Below are positions 1 to 9,002 of a stretch of DNA of 64,000 nucleotides, one piece after another. This DNA is from Echinicola marina (GTDB lineage Bacteria; Bacteroidota; Bacteroidia; Cytophagales; Cyclobacteriaceae). The position numbers and the translations under genes are program-made. The notes below the pieces were generated by a model, which worked only from the letters and a program-made list of their open reading frames with translations, made no database searches and was not told where the DNA came from. Each line of letters opens with the position of its first letter. The first letter of the stretch is position 1. The DNA lies in assembly GCF_020463795.1 (NCBI RefSeq), contig NZ_CP080025.1, positions 4,523,501 through 4,587,500 of the forward strand, in the 5' to 3' direction.

Positions 1-1
1 G

Positions 2-313
2 CCCGGTCTTCAAAAAGTAGCCAAGAAATATTGGAAAACTGGTATTGGAGAGTATTATAGATCTTTCTCCAAAGCAGCTTTTACTTCTGCCTTACAAGAA
101 CTGATTCCAGATATCAAAGAAGATGACTTAGTGGATGGTGGCGCAGGTGTAAGGGCCCAAGCATGCGACAGAACTGGCGGACTGCTGGATGATTTTGCAA
201 TCACTGAAAATGCCCATGCCATCAATGTACTAAATGCTCCGAGTCCCGCTGCCACTAGTTCCCTGAGCATTGGTGGAACAGTCTCTAACCTTGCTCTAAA
301 AAGATTTGAATAA
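2..313 (+). CDS. lhgO: L-2-hydroxyglutarate oxidase, C-terminal part (partial)
   Basis: The window opens inside this gene; about 103 C-terminal codons remain, in the frame starting at base 2. The tail carries the family's closing landmarks: a GVRAQA stretch, GGLLDDF, and NAPSPAATSSLSIG, which form the end of the FAD-dependent L-2-hydroxyglutarate dehydrogenase/oxidase (LhgO/YgaF, DAO fold) and help build the active site. The enzyme oxidises L-2-hydroxyglutarate to 2-oxoglutarate, repairing a by-product of central metabolism. Its FAD-binding N-terminus lies off the left edge, so nothing can be said about the start or promoter. A strong bidirectional hairpin follows immediately. Related DAO-family oxidases are the only alternative. 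Confidence 0.85.
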   Translation, partial: PGLQKVAKKYWKTGIGEYYRSFSKAAFTSALQELIPDIKEDDLVDGGAGVRAQACDRTGGLLDDFAITENAHAINVLNAPSPAATSSLSIGGTVSNLALKRFE

Positions 314-341
314 AAAAGGAGGCTTTAAAGCCTCCTTTTTT
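312..341. terminator. Bidirectional intrinsic terminator between convergent genes
   Basis: A perfect palindrome: six A, GGAGGC, TTTAAA centre, GCCTCC, six T. It sits directly after the lhgO stop and serves as a Rho-independent terminator on both strands, for lhgO (+) and for the convergent glutamate-synthase-like gene (-). Confidence 0.9.
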
Positions 342-421
342 ATTCATCCTACTTTACCATATTACTAAAAAGAACTAGACCAGACAAGCCTACAAACCCA
401 TTTTCAACTTAACAACTAGGA

Positions 422-1930
422 TCAATCCACTCTATTCAACACCGAATCAGGAAAGTATTTATTGCTCAGTGCTACCATTTCATCCCCCTTCACAAACATG
501 CTTATATCTATCTCATCGGTGTGTTTCACTCCACAGGCTCCCAAAAGCTCTAAGACAGCATGCATGGTATTTCTATGAAAATTATAAGCTCTTTCTGCCT
601 TATCTTCCACTACCAAACCTTTAACCAGCATATTATTTTGTGTTGCTACTCCAGTCGGGCAATCATTGGTATTACATCTTAGGGCCTGAATACAGCCTAC
701 GCTGAACATAAAAGCTCTCGCAGAATTACACATATCTGCTCCCAAGGCCCGCATTCTCAATATCGAAAAAGCCGTCAACACTTTCCCACTGGCAATGACT
801 TTTACTTCTTTTCTTAACCCATACTTTTCCAAGGTTCTCGTCACAAAAATCAAAGCTGGCTCAAGGGGAATGCCAACCGAATCGGAAAATTCTAAGGGTG
901 CGGCCCCGGTACCTCCTTCAGCACCATCCACCGTAATAAAATCAGGTGCAACCCCCGATTTCTTCATCACTGCACACAAATCAATAAACTCCTCTGTCCT
1001 ACCAATACATAGCTTAAATCCAATGGGTTTACCACCACTCAATTCTCTTAACTCCTTAATAAAATCAACCAAGCCCTCAGGATTCGAAAATTTCTTGTGA
1101 CTAGGAGGAGAAACTACGGTTGTATGTGCCTTCACACCTCTTATTTTGGCAATTTCAGGCGTGTTTTTTTCTCCCGGCAAAACACCACCATGTCCTGGCT
1201 TAGCACCCTGTGATATTTTGATTTCAATCATTTTGATCTGCTCATGGGCAGCCGTTTCCTTGAATTTTTCTGGATCAAATTCTCCATATTCATTTCTACA
1301 ACCAAAATATCCAGTCCCGATTTGCCAAACCAAATCACCGCCTTCCTTTAAATGATAAGGAGAAATACCACCTTCACCAGAGTTATGGTAAAATTTACCT
1401 TTTTTAGCCCCTCTGTTAAGTGCCATCACCGCATTTTTGCTCAGAGAGCCAAAGCTCATGGCTGAAATATTCAAAATAGAAGCGCTGTAAGGCTGTTTAC
1501 AATCCTTTCCGCCAACAATTACCCTAGGAATCTCTGTCACTGGGGGCGTGGCATAAATGGAGTGACGTATCGCCTCATAATTTTCCCCAGAAATATCCAA
1601 CTGTGTCCCAAAAGGATGTGTATCATTGACATTTTTTGCCCTACGGTAAACCAGTGCCCTATGATTTCTACTGAAAGGTTTACCATCTGTAGTTCTCTCA
1701 ATAAAATATTGCTGGATCTCTGGAGAGATCATCTCAAACAAATACCTGAAATACCCCAGTATTGGGAAATTGCGAAGAATAGTATGCTTCTTCTGAAACC
1801 TATTATATATCCCTATGAGCGCCATCGGAATCAGAATAAGAAACGCCCAGATCCATTGTTGATAATAGTAGGTTAAAATGGAAAAAATGATGACAAGAAC
1901 AATTGTTATATTATAAAATAAATACCTCAT
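422..1930 (-). CDS. Membrane-anchored FMN-binding glutamate synthase family protein
   Basis: 502 residues. After two N-terminal hydrophobic segments (about residues 7-23 and 27-42) comes a single glutamate-synthase central domain (FMN-binding TIM barrel, Pfam Glu_synthase type), with the glycine-rich FMN loop GAEGGTGAAP and a three-cysteine iron-sulphur signature at Cys413, Cys419 and Cys424 (CIQALRCNTNDCP), as in GltB. It lacks the glutamine amidotransferase domain and the GXGXG C-terminal domain of true GltB, so it is a stand-alone GltB-like oxidoreductase whose substrate is not known; calling it assimilatory glutamate synthase would be an over-reach. Monocistronic by position, converging on lhgO. 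Confidence 0.85.
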   Translation of the reverse strand: MRYLFYNITIVLVIIFSILTYYYQQWIWAFLILIPMALIGIYNRFQKKHTILRNFPILGYFRYLFEMISPEIQQYFIERTTDGKPFSRNHRALVYRRAKNVNDTHPFGTQLDISGENYEAIRHSIYATPPVTEIPRVIVGGKDCKQPYSASILNISAMSFGSLSKNAVMALNRGAKKGKFYHNSGEGGISPYHLKEGGDLVWQIGTGYFGCRNEYGEFDPEKFKETAAHEQIKMIEIKISQGAKPGHGGVLPGEKNTPEIAKIRGVKAHTTVVSPPSHKKFSNPEGLVDFIKELRELSGGKPIGFKLCIGRTEEFIDLCAVMKKSGVAPDFITVDGAEGGTGAAPLEFSDSVGIPLEPALIFVTRTLEKYGLRKEVKVIASGKVLTAFSILRMRALGADMCNSARAFMFSVGCIQALRCNTNDCPTGVATQNNMLVKGLVVEDKAERAYNFHRNTMHAVLELLGACGVKHTDEIDISMFVKGDEMVALSNKYFPDSVLNRVD

Positions 1931-2035
1931 ATTCTACTAATATTGTTTATACATTAAATATACCTCTTAAGCTGAAAGGAAAAAACTACCAGCTAGATTT
2001 TGGTATTTCATTTTTATTGTACTTAAAATCATATA

Positions 2036-3004
2036 TCATTTTTCATCTTCCATCAAAAATGCATACATCCTTTGTTCCACCCAACTGAATTCCTGGTTTT
2101 TCAGGGCAAATCCTGTATGACCGCCTCTTTTGGGCATTTCAAGATATAGATTGGGCTTTTGCTGGGCCAAGTTCACCGGATAACACCTCTTCTGCAATAG
2201 AGGATCATTCAAGGCATTAACAATCAATATTGGAATTTCAATCCGGTGGAGACAGTTATCAGGACTCACTGATTCATAAAAATCTTTGCCATCCTTAAAG
2301 CCATGCATTCTAGCAGTAAAATAATCATCAAAGGCCTTGAATTCTTTAACTTTTTCCAGCAATTCCAAATCAATCAAACCTGGAAACTGTTTGGCTTTTT
2401 CTGCCATCTTTACCTTAAGTTTGGAAAGGAATTTTTCCTTATAGAAAAAATTGCTTGGAAAATGAAGGGTCGCTGCACTATCCGACAGGTTACATGGCGT
2501 ACTATAAACTGCAGCCTTCTTAATTTGAACAGGAAGTGATGTAGCTTCCTCTCCCAAATACTTAAGGGTTTGGGCTCCCCCCATACTGATACCTGTAAGG
2601 TATATTTCAATATAATCATATTTTTTAATGACATGATCTACCACGGACTTGAGATCATAAGTAGATCCATGATGATAAAGAATTGGCTGTAAGTTCATTT
2701 CACCACTGCATGAACGATTATTCCAAGCCAAAACATCCAAGCCTTTTTGATTAAACAGTTTCACCAAAGCCTGTACATAATGTCTGGAAGAGTTGCCTTC
2801 CAGACCATGAGAAATAATCAATAATTGACGACTTCCCTTCCTACTCCAATCCAGGTCCAAAAAATCACCGTCTGGAGTATCTATTCTTTCCCTATAATAG
2901 ACTACCCCATCTATATTACGAAAAACACTAGGAAGAATGGTTTCAAAATGACCGTTTAAATAAAGTACAGGAGGTCCGGGGTAACTGGAACTAATTATTG
3001 GCAT
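2036..3004 (-). CDS. YheT-family alpha/beta hydrolase
   Basis: 322 residues, the usual length for the YheT/COG0429 group. Visible features are the HGLEGNSSRHY oxyanion-region motif near residue 66, the nucleophile elbow GISMGG with Ser140, an aspartate in LNDPLL and the late histidine in GGHTGF, giving a complete Ser-Asp-His triad. Members are esterase-like cytoplasmic proteins with poorly defined substrates. No signal peptide. Monocistronic between the glutamate-synthase-like gene and the Hpt-like gene. The start gives the normal family N-terminus. Confidence 0.85.
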   Translation of the reverse strand: MPIISSSYPGPPVLYLNGHFETILPSVFRNIDGVVYYRERIDTPDGDFLDLDWSRKGSRQLLIISHGLEGNSSRHYVQALVKLFNQKGLDVLAWNNRSCSGEMNLQPILYHHGSTYDLKSVVDHVIKKYDYIEIYLTGISMGGAQTLKYLGEEATSLPVQIKKAAVYSTPCNLSDSAATLHFPSNFFYKEKFLSKLKVKMAEKAKQFPGLIDLELLEKVKEFKAFDDYFTARMHGFKDGKDFYESVSPDNCLHRIEIPILIVNALNDPLLQKRCYPVNLAQQKPNLYLEMPKRGGHTGFALKNQEFSWVEQRMYAFLMEDEK

Positions 3005-3086
3005 GTTATATTCTGAACATTGTTAACAAGGTCAAAATATAACATGCATTAAGCCCTTAAAAAAGTCTCAATGGTTTTAATCCATA

Positions 3087-3434
3087 TTAATTTATGGTGG
3101 AGTTAATATCTGCCAATAAATCATCGACAGCTTCCTCAAAGAGGTGATAATGGTTATCCAAATCAGCATTCAAACCTTTTGCTTTGATCAGGTTTCTACC
3201 ATTTTCCAATACATAACTAAGTTTACGTAATTCGAAAATTGTAATCGTAGGTTTAACCTTATGACGAGCTTGATGCAAAATCTCAGGGTCTTTATTATTT
3301 AAACCTAGAAGATACTTTTCCTTTAACTCCTTCACTGAATTAGAAATAGCATGCAATAATTCCTTTTCGAATGCTATATCGCCCTCAGACATTTCATGGA
3401 CCTTATCAAAATTGATATTACTACTTTCTACCAT
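3087..3434 (-). CDS. Hpt-like (histidine phosphotransfer) small helical protein
   Basis: A small, charged, all-helical protein of about 115 residues. The stretch HQARHKVKPTITIF resembles the HxxKP phospho-accepting helix of Bacteroidota stand-alone Hpt domains, with the histidine of RHKVKP as candidate phosphorylation site. I place the start at the ATG at 3434 (MVESSNINF); an in-frame ATG at 3455, three bases past the upstream stop, would add seven residues. It follows the flavoprotein gene with about 20 bases between them, so it is probably co-transcribed. No kinase or response regulator is adjacent, so partners are unknown. An unrelated four-helix protein is possible. Confidence 0.6.
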   Translation of the reverse strand: MVESSNINFDKVHEMSEGDIAFEKELLHAISNSVKELKEKYLLGLNNKDPEILHQARHKVKPTITIFELRKLSYVLENGRNLIKAKGLNADLDNHYHLFEEAVDDLLADINSTIN

Positions 3435-3457
3435 AAGTAAATTTATATTTCTCATAG

Positions 3458-4666
3458 CTAAGTTGTTGAAGATTTTCCTGCTATATATCCTGTCGTCCAC
3501 GCAGCCTGAAAGTTAAACCCTCCCGTTATTCCATCAATGTCTAATACCTCTCCGGCAAAATATACACCTTTTAAGATACGACTTTCCATGGTTTTTGGAT
3601 TGACTTCTTTTAAACTGACTCCTCCTGCGGTAACAAACTCTTCTTTAAAAGTTATTTTACCATTTACATGCAATATATAGCAAAAAATATGTTGTTCCAA
3701 ACTATTTATTTGCTTTTTACTTACATTCATCCATACTAAATCACTATTCATACCAGATTTTTCTATCAAATGCTCCCAAAGCCTTTTTGGCAACTCAAAA
3801 AGCGGATATCCGCCTACTTTTCTTTTAGGATGATTGGACTTATACTTGAGTAGTGTATTTCTAATTTCCTCTTCTTTTAATTCCGACACCCACCTGATAT
3901 GAGCATTGGCATTATAATTATGATCATGTAACCATTGTGCCCCAAAGGCCGAAAGCTTCAATACTGCCGGTCCGCTCACTCCCCAATGGGTAATCAATAA
4001 AGGCCCTTCATAGGAAAGTTTTGTTCCCTCTAATCTTACATGGGCATTGGGAACGGTTATTCCCGGTAAGTTTTTCAAACTTTCTCCAGGCGTGTTAAAA
4101 GTAAACAGTGAAGGAATAGGAGCTGCTATATCATGCCCCAGATCTTGGTACATGGTATAGCCTTCCTGCTTTGGGCTTCCTCCCGAGGTAATGATCACTC
4201 TATCTACTTTCTCAGCCTTTTGTCCAACAAAAAGTAAAAAACCATCATCTTTAGGCTCAATTTTTTTTACCGCTGACTTTAGTTCAATCCTCACTCCTTT
4301 TTTATCCGCTTCACTTCTAAGCACATCGACAATCGTTTGGGAATCATTACTGACCGGAAACATCCTTCCGTCTTCTTCGGTTTTCAGCTTCACTCCCTTT
4401 GATTCAAACCACTCAACAGTATCTCTTACTTGAAACTCCCGGAATGCCTTCTTCAAGAAATTAACCCCACGCGGATAGTTTTTCAATAAATGGGAAGTTT
4501 GAAAAGCAGCATGTGTTACATTACATCGGCCCCCCCCCGAAACTTTTACCTTCGATAGAGTTTTGGATGTCTTTTCATAAATGATCACTTCTGCCCCATT
4601 TTCTGCTGCGTGTATCGCTGCAAAAAAACCTGCTGCACCGCCACCTATAATACCTATTTTAATCAT
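3458..4666 (-). CDS. HI0933/YhiN-family FAD-dependent oxidoreductase
   Basis: 402 residues. The N-terminus has the dinucleotide fold GIIGGGAAGFFAAIHAA followed by the family hallmark KVSGGGRCNVT. Downstream are VIITSGGSPKQEG and the closing GEVLDIDGITGGFNFQAAWTTG that ends the FAD site. This is the HI0933-like (YhiN/BaiN-type) flavoprotein group; the physiological reaction of most members is undefined, although BaiN acts on bile-acid intermediates. Cytoplasmic. It leads a probable two-gene unit with the Hpt-like gene. Confidence 0.85.
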   Translation of the reverse strand: MIKIGIIGGGAAGFFAAIHAAENGAEVIIYEKTSKTLSKVKVSGGGRCNVTHAAFQTSHLLKNYPRGVNFLKKAFREFQVRDTVEWFESKGVKLKTEEDGRMFPVSNDSQTIVDVLRSEADKKGVRIELKSAVKKIEPKDDGFLLFVGQKAEKVDRVIITSGGSPKQEGYTMYQDLGHDIAAPIPSLFTFNTPGESLKNLPGITVPNAHVRLEGTKLSYEGPLLITHWGVSGPAVLKLSAFGAQWLHDHNYNANAHIRWVSELKEEEIRNTLLKYKSNHPKRKVGGYPLFELPKRLWEHLIEKSGMNSDLVWMNVSKKQINSLEQHIFCYILHVNGKITFKEEFVTAGGVSLKEVNPKTMESRILKGVYFAGEVLDIDGITGGFNFQAAWTTGYIAGKSSTT

Positions 4667-4770
4667 ATCTATTGAAACAATTTATAAGGGCAAAAATGAA
4701 AAAAATTGATGAATAGACTCCACTAAGCAAACACTATTGTTTGCTGATCTATCAAATTACCGATAGTATA

Positions 4771-6336
4771 TCATCGTCTTTTACCAGACAATGTCCCCAA
4801 AATGCTCCTTGCTAATTCCCTAAAAATGGTCCTGCCAATCTGCCTCACCATGGTGTTTTTACTGATCTCTTCAAAAATATTTTCTTCTTTCTGGTGCCTG
4901 CTTCGGGAATTACCTTTCTCTGATGCTGCTTCTCGCTCCATGTTCTGAACGGCCAAATCTGCCTTTAAAATCTTCTTTTCCAGCATTTCCATGGCACTTT
5001 CCCTATCGATTTCCTCATTGTATTTACTAGCGATTTTGGATGCTTGCACGATTTCCTGAATTTCTTCATGGGTCAATACATCCATTCTGGAAATAGGTGC
5101 CCGCATCAAAGTCCTCACCAATGGAGTAGGCATCCCCTTTTCACTTAATGCCGTTACTAAAGCTTCACCTATCCCCATCATGGTCAAAACTTCCTTGGTA
5201 TCATAAAACTCAGAAATGGGGTAATTTTCAGCTGTTTTACTGATCGACTTTCTATCCTTGGCAGTAAAAGCCCGTAAGGAATGCTGTATTTTTAGACCCA
5301 GTTGCCCCAAAACACTTTCTGGAATATCGGTGGGACTTTGTGTACAAAAATAAACACCCACTCCCTTCGATCGGATCAATTTTACAATCGCTTCAATTTT
5401 ATCAATCAAGTCTTTTGAAGCATTGTCAAAGACCAAATGGGCTTCATCTATGAAAAGGCATAGTTTTGGCTTATCCTGATCTCCTTGTTCGGGAAAACTT
5501 TCATAGATTTCAGATAATAAACTGAGCATAAAAGTCGAAAACAGTTTTGGCCTGTTTTGAATATCGGTCAAACGGATAATGGAGATGATCCCCTTTCCAT
5601 TTTCTGTCCTCACAAAATCTTCTACATCAAATGAGGTCTCCCCAAAGAATTCACCTGCACCTTGCTGTTCCAATTCGATGATTTTTCGCAAAATGGTATT
5701 TACTGAGCTCGTCGATACAGCTCCATACTCTTGCTTGATTTCTTCCTTACCTTCATTGATGATGTATTGTAGTACTTTTCTTAGATCTTCAAGATCAAGC
5801 AGGGGTAAATGCTGCAGGTCACAATACCTAAATACCAATGCCATAATGCCTTGCTGGGTACTGTTAAGCTCTAAAATCTGAGACATCAGTACCGGTCCAA
5901 ATTCCGTAACCGTGGCCTTCATTCTGGTACCTTTCTCCTGACTTATGGTCAAAAACTCACAGGGCAAACCTTCAGGCTTGAAATCAACACCAATTGCTTC
6001 GCTTCTCCAGCTAATATGTTCATTTAAAGTTCCTGCCTGGGCAAGCCCCGAAATATCACCCTTTAAATCCATCAGTACACTTGGGATTCCCTTCAGAGAT
6101 AGTTGCTCTGCCATTACCTGCAGGGTTTTAGTTTTGCCAGTGCCTGTGGCTCCAGCTATCAGTCCATGTCTATTAAGGGTTTTTAAAGGGATTTTAACTG
6201 TTGCCTCAGTAATGGGAACATCAGCTAAAATACCAGTTCCCAAGACAAAAAAATCTTTCTTGGTTTTATATCCGTTTTGAATTTCTTCTATAAATTTTGG
6301 GTTTGGGCTCATAGACTTTTCGGAATGATGATACAT
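4771..6336 (-). CDS. HerA-like / DUF853 P-loop ATPase
   Basis: 521 residues, the length of the bacterial YjgR/DUF853 branch of the HerA-FtsK superfamily. Walker A is GATGTGKT at residues 62-69, with the family sequence VLMDLKGDISGLAQAG shortly after; Walker B is LCLFIDEAHLVF around residue 290, and a sensor-like CTQSPTDIP follows. The C-terminus is charged and likely helical. HerA proteins are hexameric DNA-pumping ATPases, but the role of this bacterial branch is unestablished. The start could also be the ATG at 6312 (MSPNPKF). There is no NurA-like nuclease next to it; a helix-hairpin-helix protein (DUF4332) is the upstream neighbour, separated by a terminator hairpin. Confidence 0.85.
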   Translation of the reverse strand: MYHHSEKSMSPNPKFIEEIQNGYKTKKDFFVLGTGILADVPITEATVKIPLKTLNRHGLIAGATGTGKTKTLQVMAEQLSLKGIPSVLMDLKGDISGLAQAGTLNEHISWRSEAIGVDFKPEGLPCEFLTISQEKGTRMKATVTEFGPVLMSQILELNSTQQGIMALVFRYCDLQHLPLLDLEDLRKVLQYIINEGKEEIKQEYGAVSTSSVNTILRKIIELEQQGAGEFFGETSFDVEDFVRTENGKGIISIIRLTDIQNRPKLFSTFMLSLLSEIYESFPEQGDQDKPKLCLFIDEAHLVFDNASKDLIDKIEAIVKLIRSKGVGVYFCTQSPTDIPESVLGQLGLKIQHSLRAFTAKDRKSISKTAENYPISEFYDTKEVLTMMGIGEALVTALSEKGMPTPLVRTLMRAPISRMDVLTHEEIQEIVQASKIASKYNEEIDRESAMEMLEKKILKADLAVQNMEREAASEKGNSRSRHQKEENIFEEISKNTMVRQIGRTIFRELARSILGTLSGKRR

Positions 6337-6346
6337 ATTGAAAAAA

Positions 6347-6384
6347 TGAAAAATACCTCAATCAATTAGCATAATTGAGGTATT
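6347..6384 (-). terminator. Terminator downstream of the DUF4332 gene
   Basis: Eleven-base-pair stem (AATACCTCAAT at 6352-6362 with ATTGAGGTATT at 6374-6384). Read on the minus strand it is followed by a T-rich tail, so it should end the DUF4332 transcript before the HerA-like gene. Confidence 0.65.
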
Positions 6385-6402
6385 GGAAATGCCTAATTCT
6401 AT

Positions 6403-6810
6403 CTAATAGGTAACCAAGGGGTCCAATGCTTTGGCTTCCTCAATGAACTTTTCCACTTGACTAAGTGCAGGAACCGCCCTGGTCAATTTTTTTTCTTCAT
6501 TGGTGCTGGTTAAGGCCTTATGAAGATTTTCAGCATTTCTATTTCTCAATTCCTTCACTGTATCCACTCCTGTTGCCTTTAACAACTCGGCAAACTGACT
6601 GGCCACTCCATTTATCCTGAATAAATCTGCCATATTCACGAAATCAAGAACTTTGTGCTCATCAATCCCTGATACTTCGGCAATTTCCTTTCTGCCTTTT
6701 TTGGAAGCTCCCTTTTCAAGTAAGGCTTCCACTGTTTTTATACCGGCCTTGTTGAGTTTTTCTTCATTGACTGGACCTATTCCTTCAATGCTTGTAATTG
6801 GTTTAGACAT
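6403..6810 (-). CDS. DUF4332 helix-hairpin-helix protein
   Basis: 135 residues. It begins SIEGIGPVNEEKLNKAGIK, a classic helix-hairpin-helix repeat, and has a second set in GVASQFAELLKATGVDTV with the alternating LRNRNAENLHKAL. This matches the DUF4332 family, which consists of tandem HhH units usually associated with non-specific nucleic-acid or protein binding. No catalytic residues and no signal peptide. It lies just downstream of the DUF937-like gene with a 28-base gap, so the two may be co-transcribed. Confidence 0.75.
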   Translation of the reverse strand: MSKPITSIEGIGPVNEEKLNKAGIKTVEALLEKGASKKGRKEIAEVSGIDEHKVLDFVNMADLFRINGVASQFAELLKATGVDTVKELRNRNAENLHKALTSTNEEKKLTRAVPALSQVEKFIEEAKALDPLVTY

Positions 6811-6838
6811 AATTGTAATTGGTTATTGGTATTAAAGT

Positions 6839-7291
6839 TTATTTAAATAAATTTCCTAATCCACCTAAAATATCCCCTCCTGCTTTTCCTTTGATCATAT
6901 TGCCCAAACTGCCTCCAAAAAGTTTTATCAAGTCGGATTTACCGGCATTACCTCCTGTTCGGTCTGCAATTTTGTCCAAGATCATTGGTAGGACGAAGGA
7001 GCTAATTTGCTTGGCTATGCCTTCAGAAACACCTAACTTGGAAATAAAATCAGCCGCCAAATTTGATGCTATATGGTTGAAGCTACTATTGCCACTGGCG
7101 CTGCTACCTTTATTGACCAATTCCAACAAACTATCAAAATTACCATCACTTACCTCTTTTGTTACACTTTTTGAAAGTGAATCCTTTGTGGTGTCCAATG
7201 CGGTGCTTGCCTGATCCTGACTAAGACCGAACTTGTCTGTTAGATTAGACAATAATTCTGGCCCTAGGCCTTTTATAATGGAGTCTATCAT
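6839..7291 (-). CDS. DUF937/YidB-like protein
   Basis: 150 residues, low in aromatic residues and rich in Gly, Ser, Leu and Lys. The N-terminus (LLSNLTDKFGLSQDQASTAL) and the glycine-rich C-terminus (GGDILGGLGNLFK) resemble DUF937/YidB proteins. The function of these small helical proteins is unknown. No signal peptide or membrane segment. First gene of a probable pair with the DUF4332 gene; 257 bases separate it from the divergent zinc-finger gene. Confidence 0.6.
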   Translation of the reverse strand: MIDSIIKGLGPELLSNLTDKFGLSQDQASTALDTTKDSLSKSVTKEVSDGNFDSLLELVNKGSSASGNSSFNHIASNLAADFISKLGVSEGIAKQISSFVLPMILDKIADRTGGNAGKSDLIKLFGGSLGNMIKGKAGGDILGGLGNLFK

Positions 7292-7548
7292 ATTAATGGG
7301 CTTTAGTTAATTTATCATCTTTAATCATTACTTAGCAAGATTTACATCATAATATAATGAATACTAAACAATATTATGATTAACTATGAATTAAAAAATA
7401 CAATTAATTTTTCCGATCCTTTACATTATCTGCCATTACAACGATATTATTGAAGTTAATTATCCTTAAATATTTCCAAAAGTGCATGGACATTTGAATC
7501 AATTTTAGCTTCTTTAGGCACTAGAAAACAATCCAATAATTAAAAACA

Positions 7549-8295
7549 ATGCCGCTTATTACCTATAATAGCCTCAAGAGACGATGCATTAACAGCTATT
7601 TGCAATACCTGCTGTTCACAATATTCTTCAGCTTAATGAACCTTACCGCATTTGAGTCTACTGCTCAAGTTCAACCCAATTTGGGCCAAACAGATAAACT
7701 GATGGAATTGGGTAGGCAGGCCCTTCAAGGTAAAGAATATGATAAAGCCAATTATTACTTCAGAGAGATTATCGAAAGTGGCGTGCCCATACCATCAGAA
7801 ATGCCTTATTTCTTTGCAGAAACCCTTTTCGCTCTTAAACAATTTGATAATAGCGCCAATTTCTTGAATAAATATTTACAGTTGAATGGTTTCAAAGCTG
7901 ACCATTATGATGAAGCAAAAGGGCTCCAAAAAAGGCTGGTCGCTCCGTTAAATGAAATAAGGGATTGTTCACTATGTGATGTCAAAGGCTACCGCTATCA
8001 TACCTGTCCCACTTGTGAAGGTAAAAAGGTCATAGAACAGGATTGCCATTATTGTAAGGCCAAAGGAATCGTTGGATGTAGTAGATGCAAAGCCACTGGT
8101 CTGGTCACAAAGAAAAACATCTTTGATCAAACGGAATATTTTAAATGTGAACGATGCGATGGAAAAGGCAGGCTAGTTTGTCCATTCTGTAAAGGAGCAC
8201 TAAAGGAAAATAGTGATTGCAATAACTGTGATGGTTTTGGAAAAATACATTCAGATGAAATTTGTAACCATCAGGAAACAAAAGAAAATATCTAA
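7549..8295 (+). CDS. Exported TPR protein with seven CxxC DnaJ-type zinc motifs
   Basis: 248 residues. A hydrophobic segment at residues 18-35 ends in a likely signal peptide (STAQVQ). Residues 45-130 form one or two TPR-like helical repeats (LGRQALQGKEYDKANYYFREI). From residue 140 there are seven CxxC pairs (140/143, 153/156, 166/169, 177/180, 200/203, 211/214, 224/227), several in the CxxCxGxG form of the DnaJ central zinc finger. No J domain is present. Probably a periplasmic or membrane-tethered zinc protein, perhaps protein-binding; the substrate is unknown. Monocistronic. Confidence 0.7.
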   Translation: MPLITYNSLKRRCINSYLQYLLFTIFFSLMNLTAFESTAQVQPNLGQTDKLMELGRQALQGKEYDKANYYFREIIESGVPIPSEMPYFFAETLFALKQFDNSANFLNKYLQLNGFKADHYDEAKGLQKRLVAPLNEIRDCSLCDVKGYRYHTCPTCEGKKVIEQDCHYCKAKGIVGCSRCKATGLVTKKNIFDQTEYFKCERCDGKGRLVCPFCKGALKENSDCNNCDGFGKIHSDEICNHQETKENI

Positions 8296-8334
8296 ACTCT
8301 CTCACTACAAGTAACTGAGAACTGTATAAAGCAT

Positions 8335-8359
8335 AAAAGCCGGGAAATTCCCGGCTTTT
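8335..8359. terminator. Bidirectional intrinsic terminator
   Basis: AAAAGCCGGG at 8335-8344 pairs perfectly with CCCGGCTTTT at 8350-8359 around a five-base loop. It lies between the convergent zinc-finger gene and TPR lipoprotein gene and can stop both. Confidence 0.9.
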
Positions 8360-8384
8360 ATTTCTAGATTCCCATTGAAAAGAA

Positions 8385-8987
8385 TCATTTACAATATTTC
8401 TCCAGTGCTTCATCAGCCTGCTTATAATTATGTCCCGAGGCCAACCTAAAGTCTTCGCATGCACTGCGGGTTTTCTTAGTGGCATACTTCAAAACACCTC
8501 TGTAGTAATAAGCCTGTCCATATTGGTCATCTATCTGGATAGCGGTACTATATTCGTCCAAGGCCTCATCTGTTTTGCCCATTTGGTGCAATGCCCTACC
8601 CTTCATAAAATAGGCCGTTGCAGGTGCTCCAGGAACCTCTACTGCATAACCAGCGTAAAGTAAAGAACGTTCGAAATTACCTTCCTTCTGATATAAATTA
8701 GACAGACTGAGCAAGATCTGCGTATTCTTAGGGTCTTGCTTATACCCTGCTTCAAAATCTTTCTTGGCTGATTCCAAATCTCCCATCTCCTCATAAGCCC
8801 TGCCCCTTTTATAAAGGTCGTTTGCATCTTTGGGTTTCGTGGCTAGCCTCTCAGAAAATGCATCAACAGCTTCTTGATATTGGCCACTTTCAAAGAATTT
8901 ATCACCTTCAGAGCTTCCTTGATTGCTACATCCCCACATTAGACCTGTTGAAACCAACAAGACCAAAAACGATTTCTTGTAATTCAT
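8385..8987 (-). CDS. TPR lipoprotein
   Basis: 200 residues. A lipoprotein signal peptide ends at the lipobox LMWGC (Cys20). The rest is a ladder of TPR repeats (EGDKFFESGQYQEAVDAFS, DLYKRGRAYEEMGDLESAKKD, AYFMKGRALHQMGKTDEAL). Likely a membrane-anchored periplasmic scaffold; partner unknown. It starts 15 bases after the dapD stop and is probably in the same transcript, though nothing links it to lysine synthesis functionally. Confidence 0.8.
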   Translation of the reverse strand: MNYKKSFLVLLVSTGLMWGCSNQGSSEGDKFFESGQYQEAVDAFSERLATKPKDANDLYKRGRAYEEMGDLESAKKDFEAGYKQDPKNTQILLSLSNLYQKEGNFERSLLYAGYAVEVPGAPATAYFMKGRALHQMGKTDEALDEYSTAIQIDDQYGQAYYYRGVLKYATKKTRSACEDFRLASGHNYKQADEALEKYCK

Positions 8988-9002
8988 TATTTACTTTAAA
9001 TT

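Noticed and set aside
4771-6336. HerA-like gene as part of a phage-defence system
   Set aside because: The usual SIR2, NurA or DUF4297 partners of HerA defence pairs are not next to it, and this protein belongs to the DUF853/YjgR branch.
8141-8485. 114-codon minus-strand ORF across the 8.3 kb terminator
   Set aside because: Overlaps two real convergent genes and a bidirectional terminator; no protein features.
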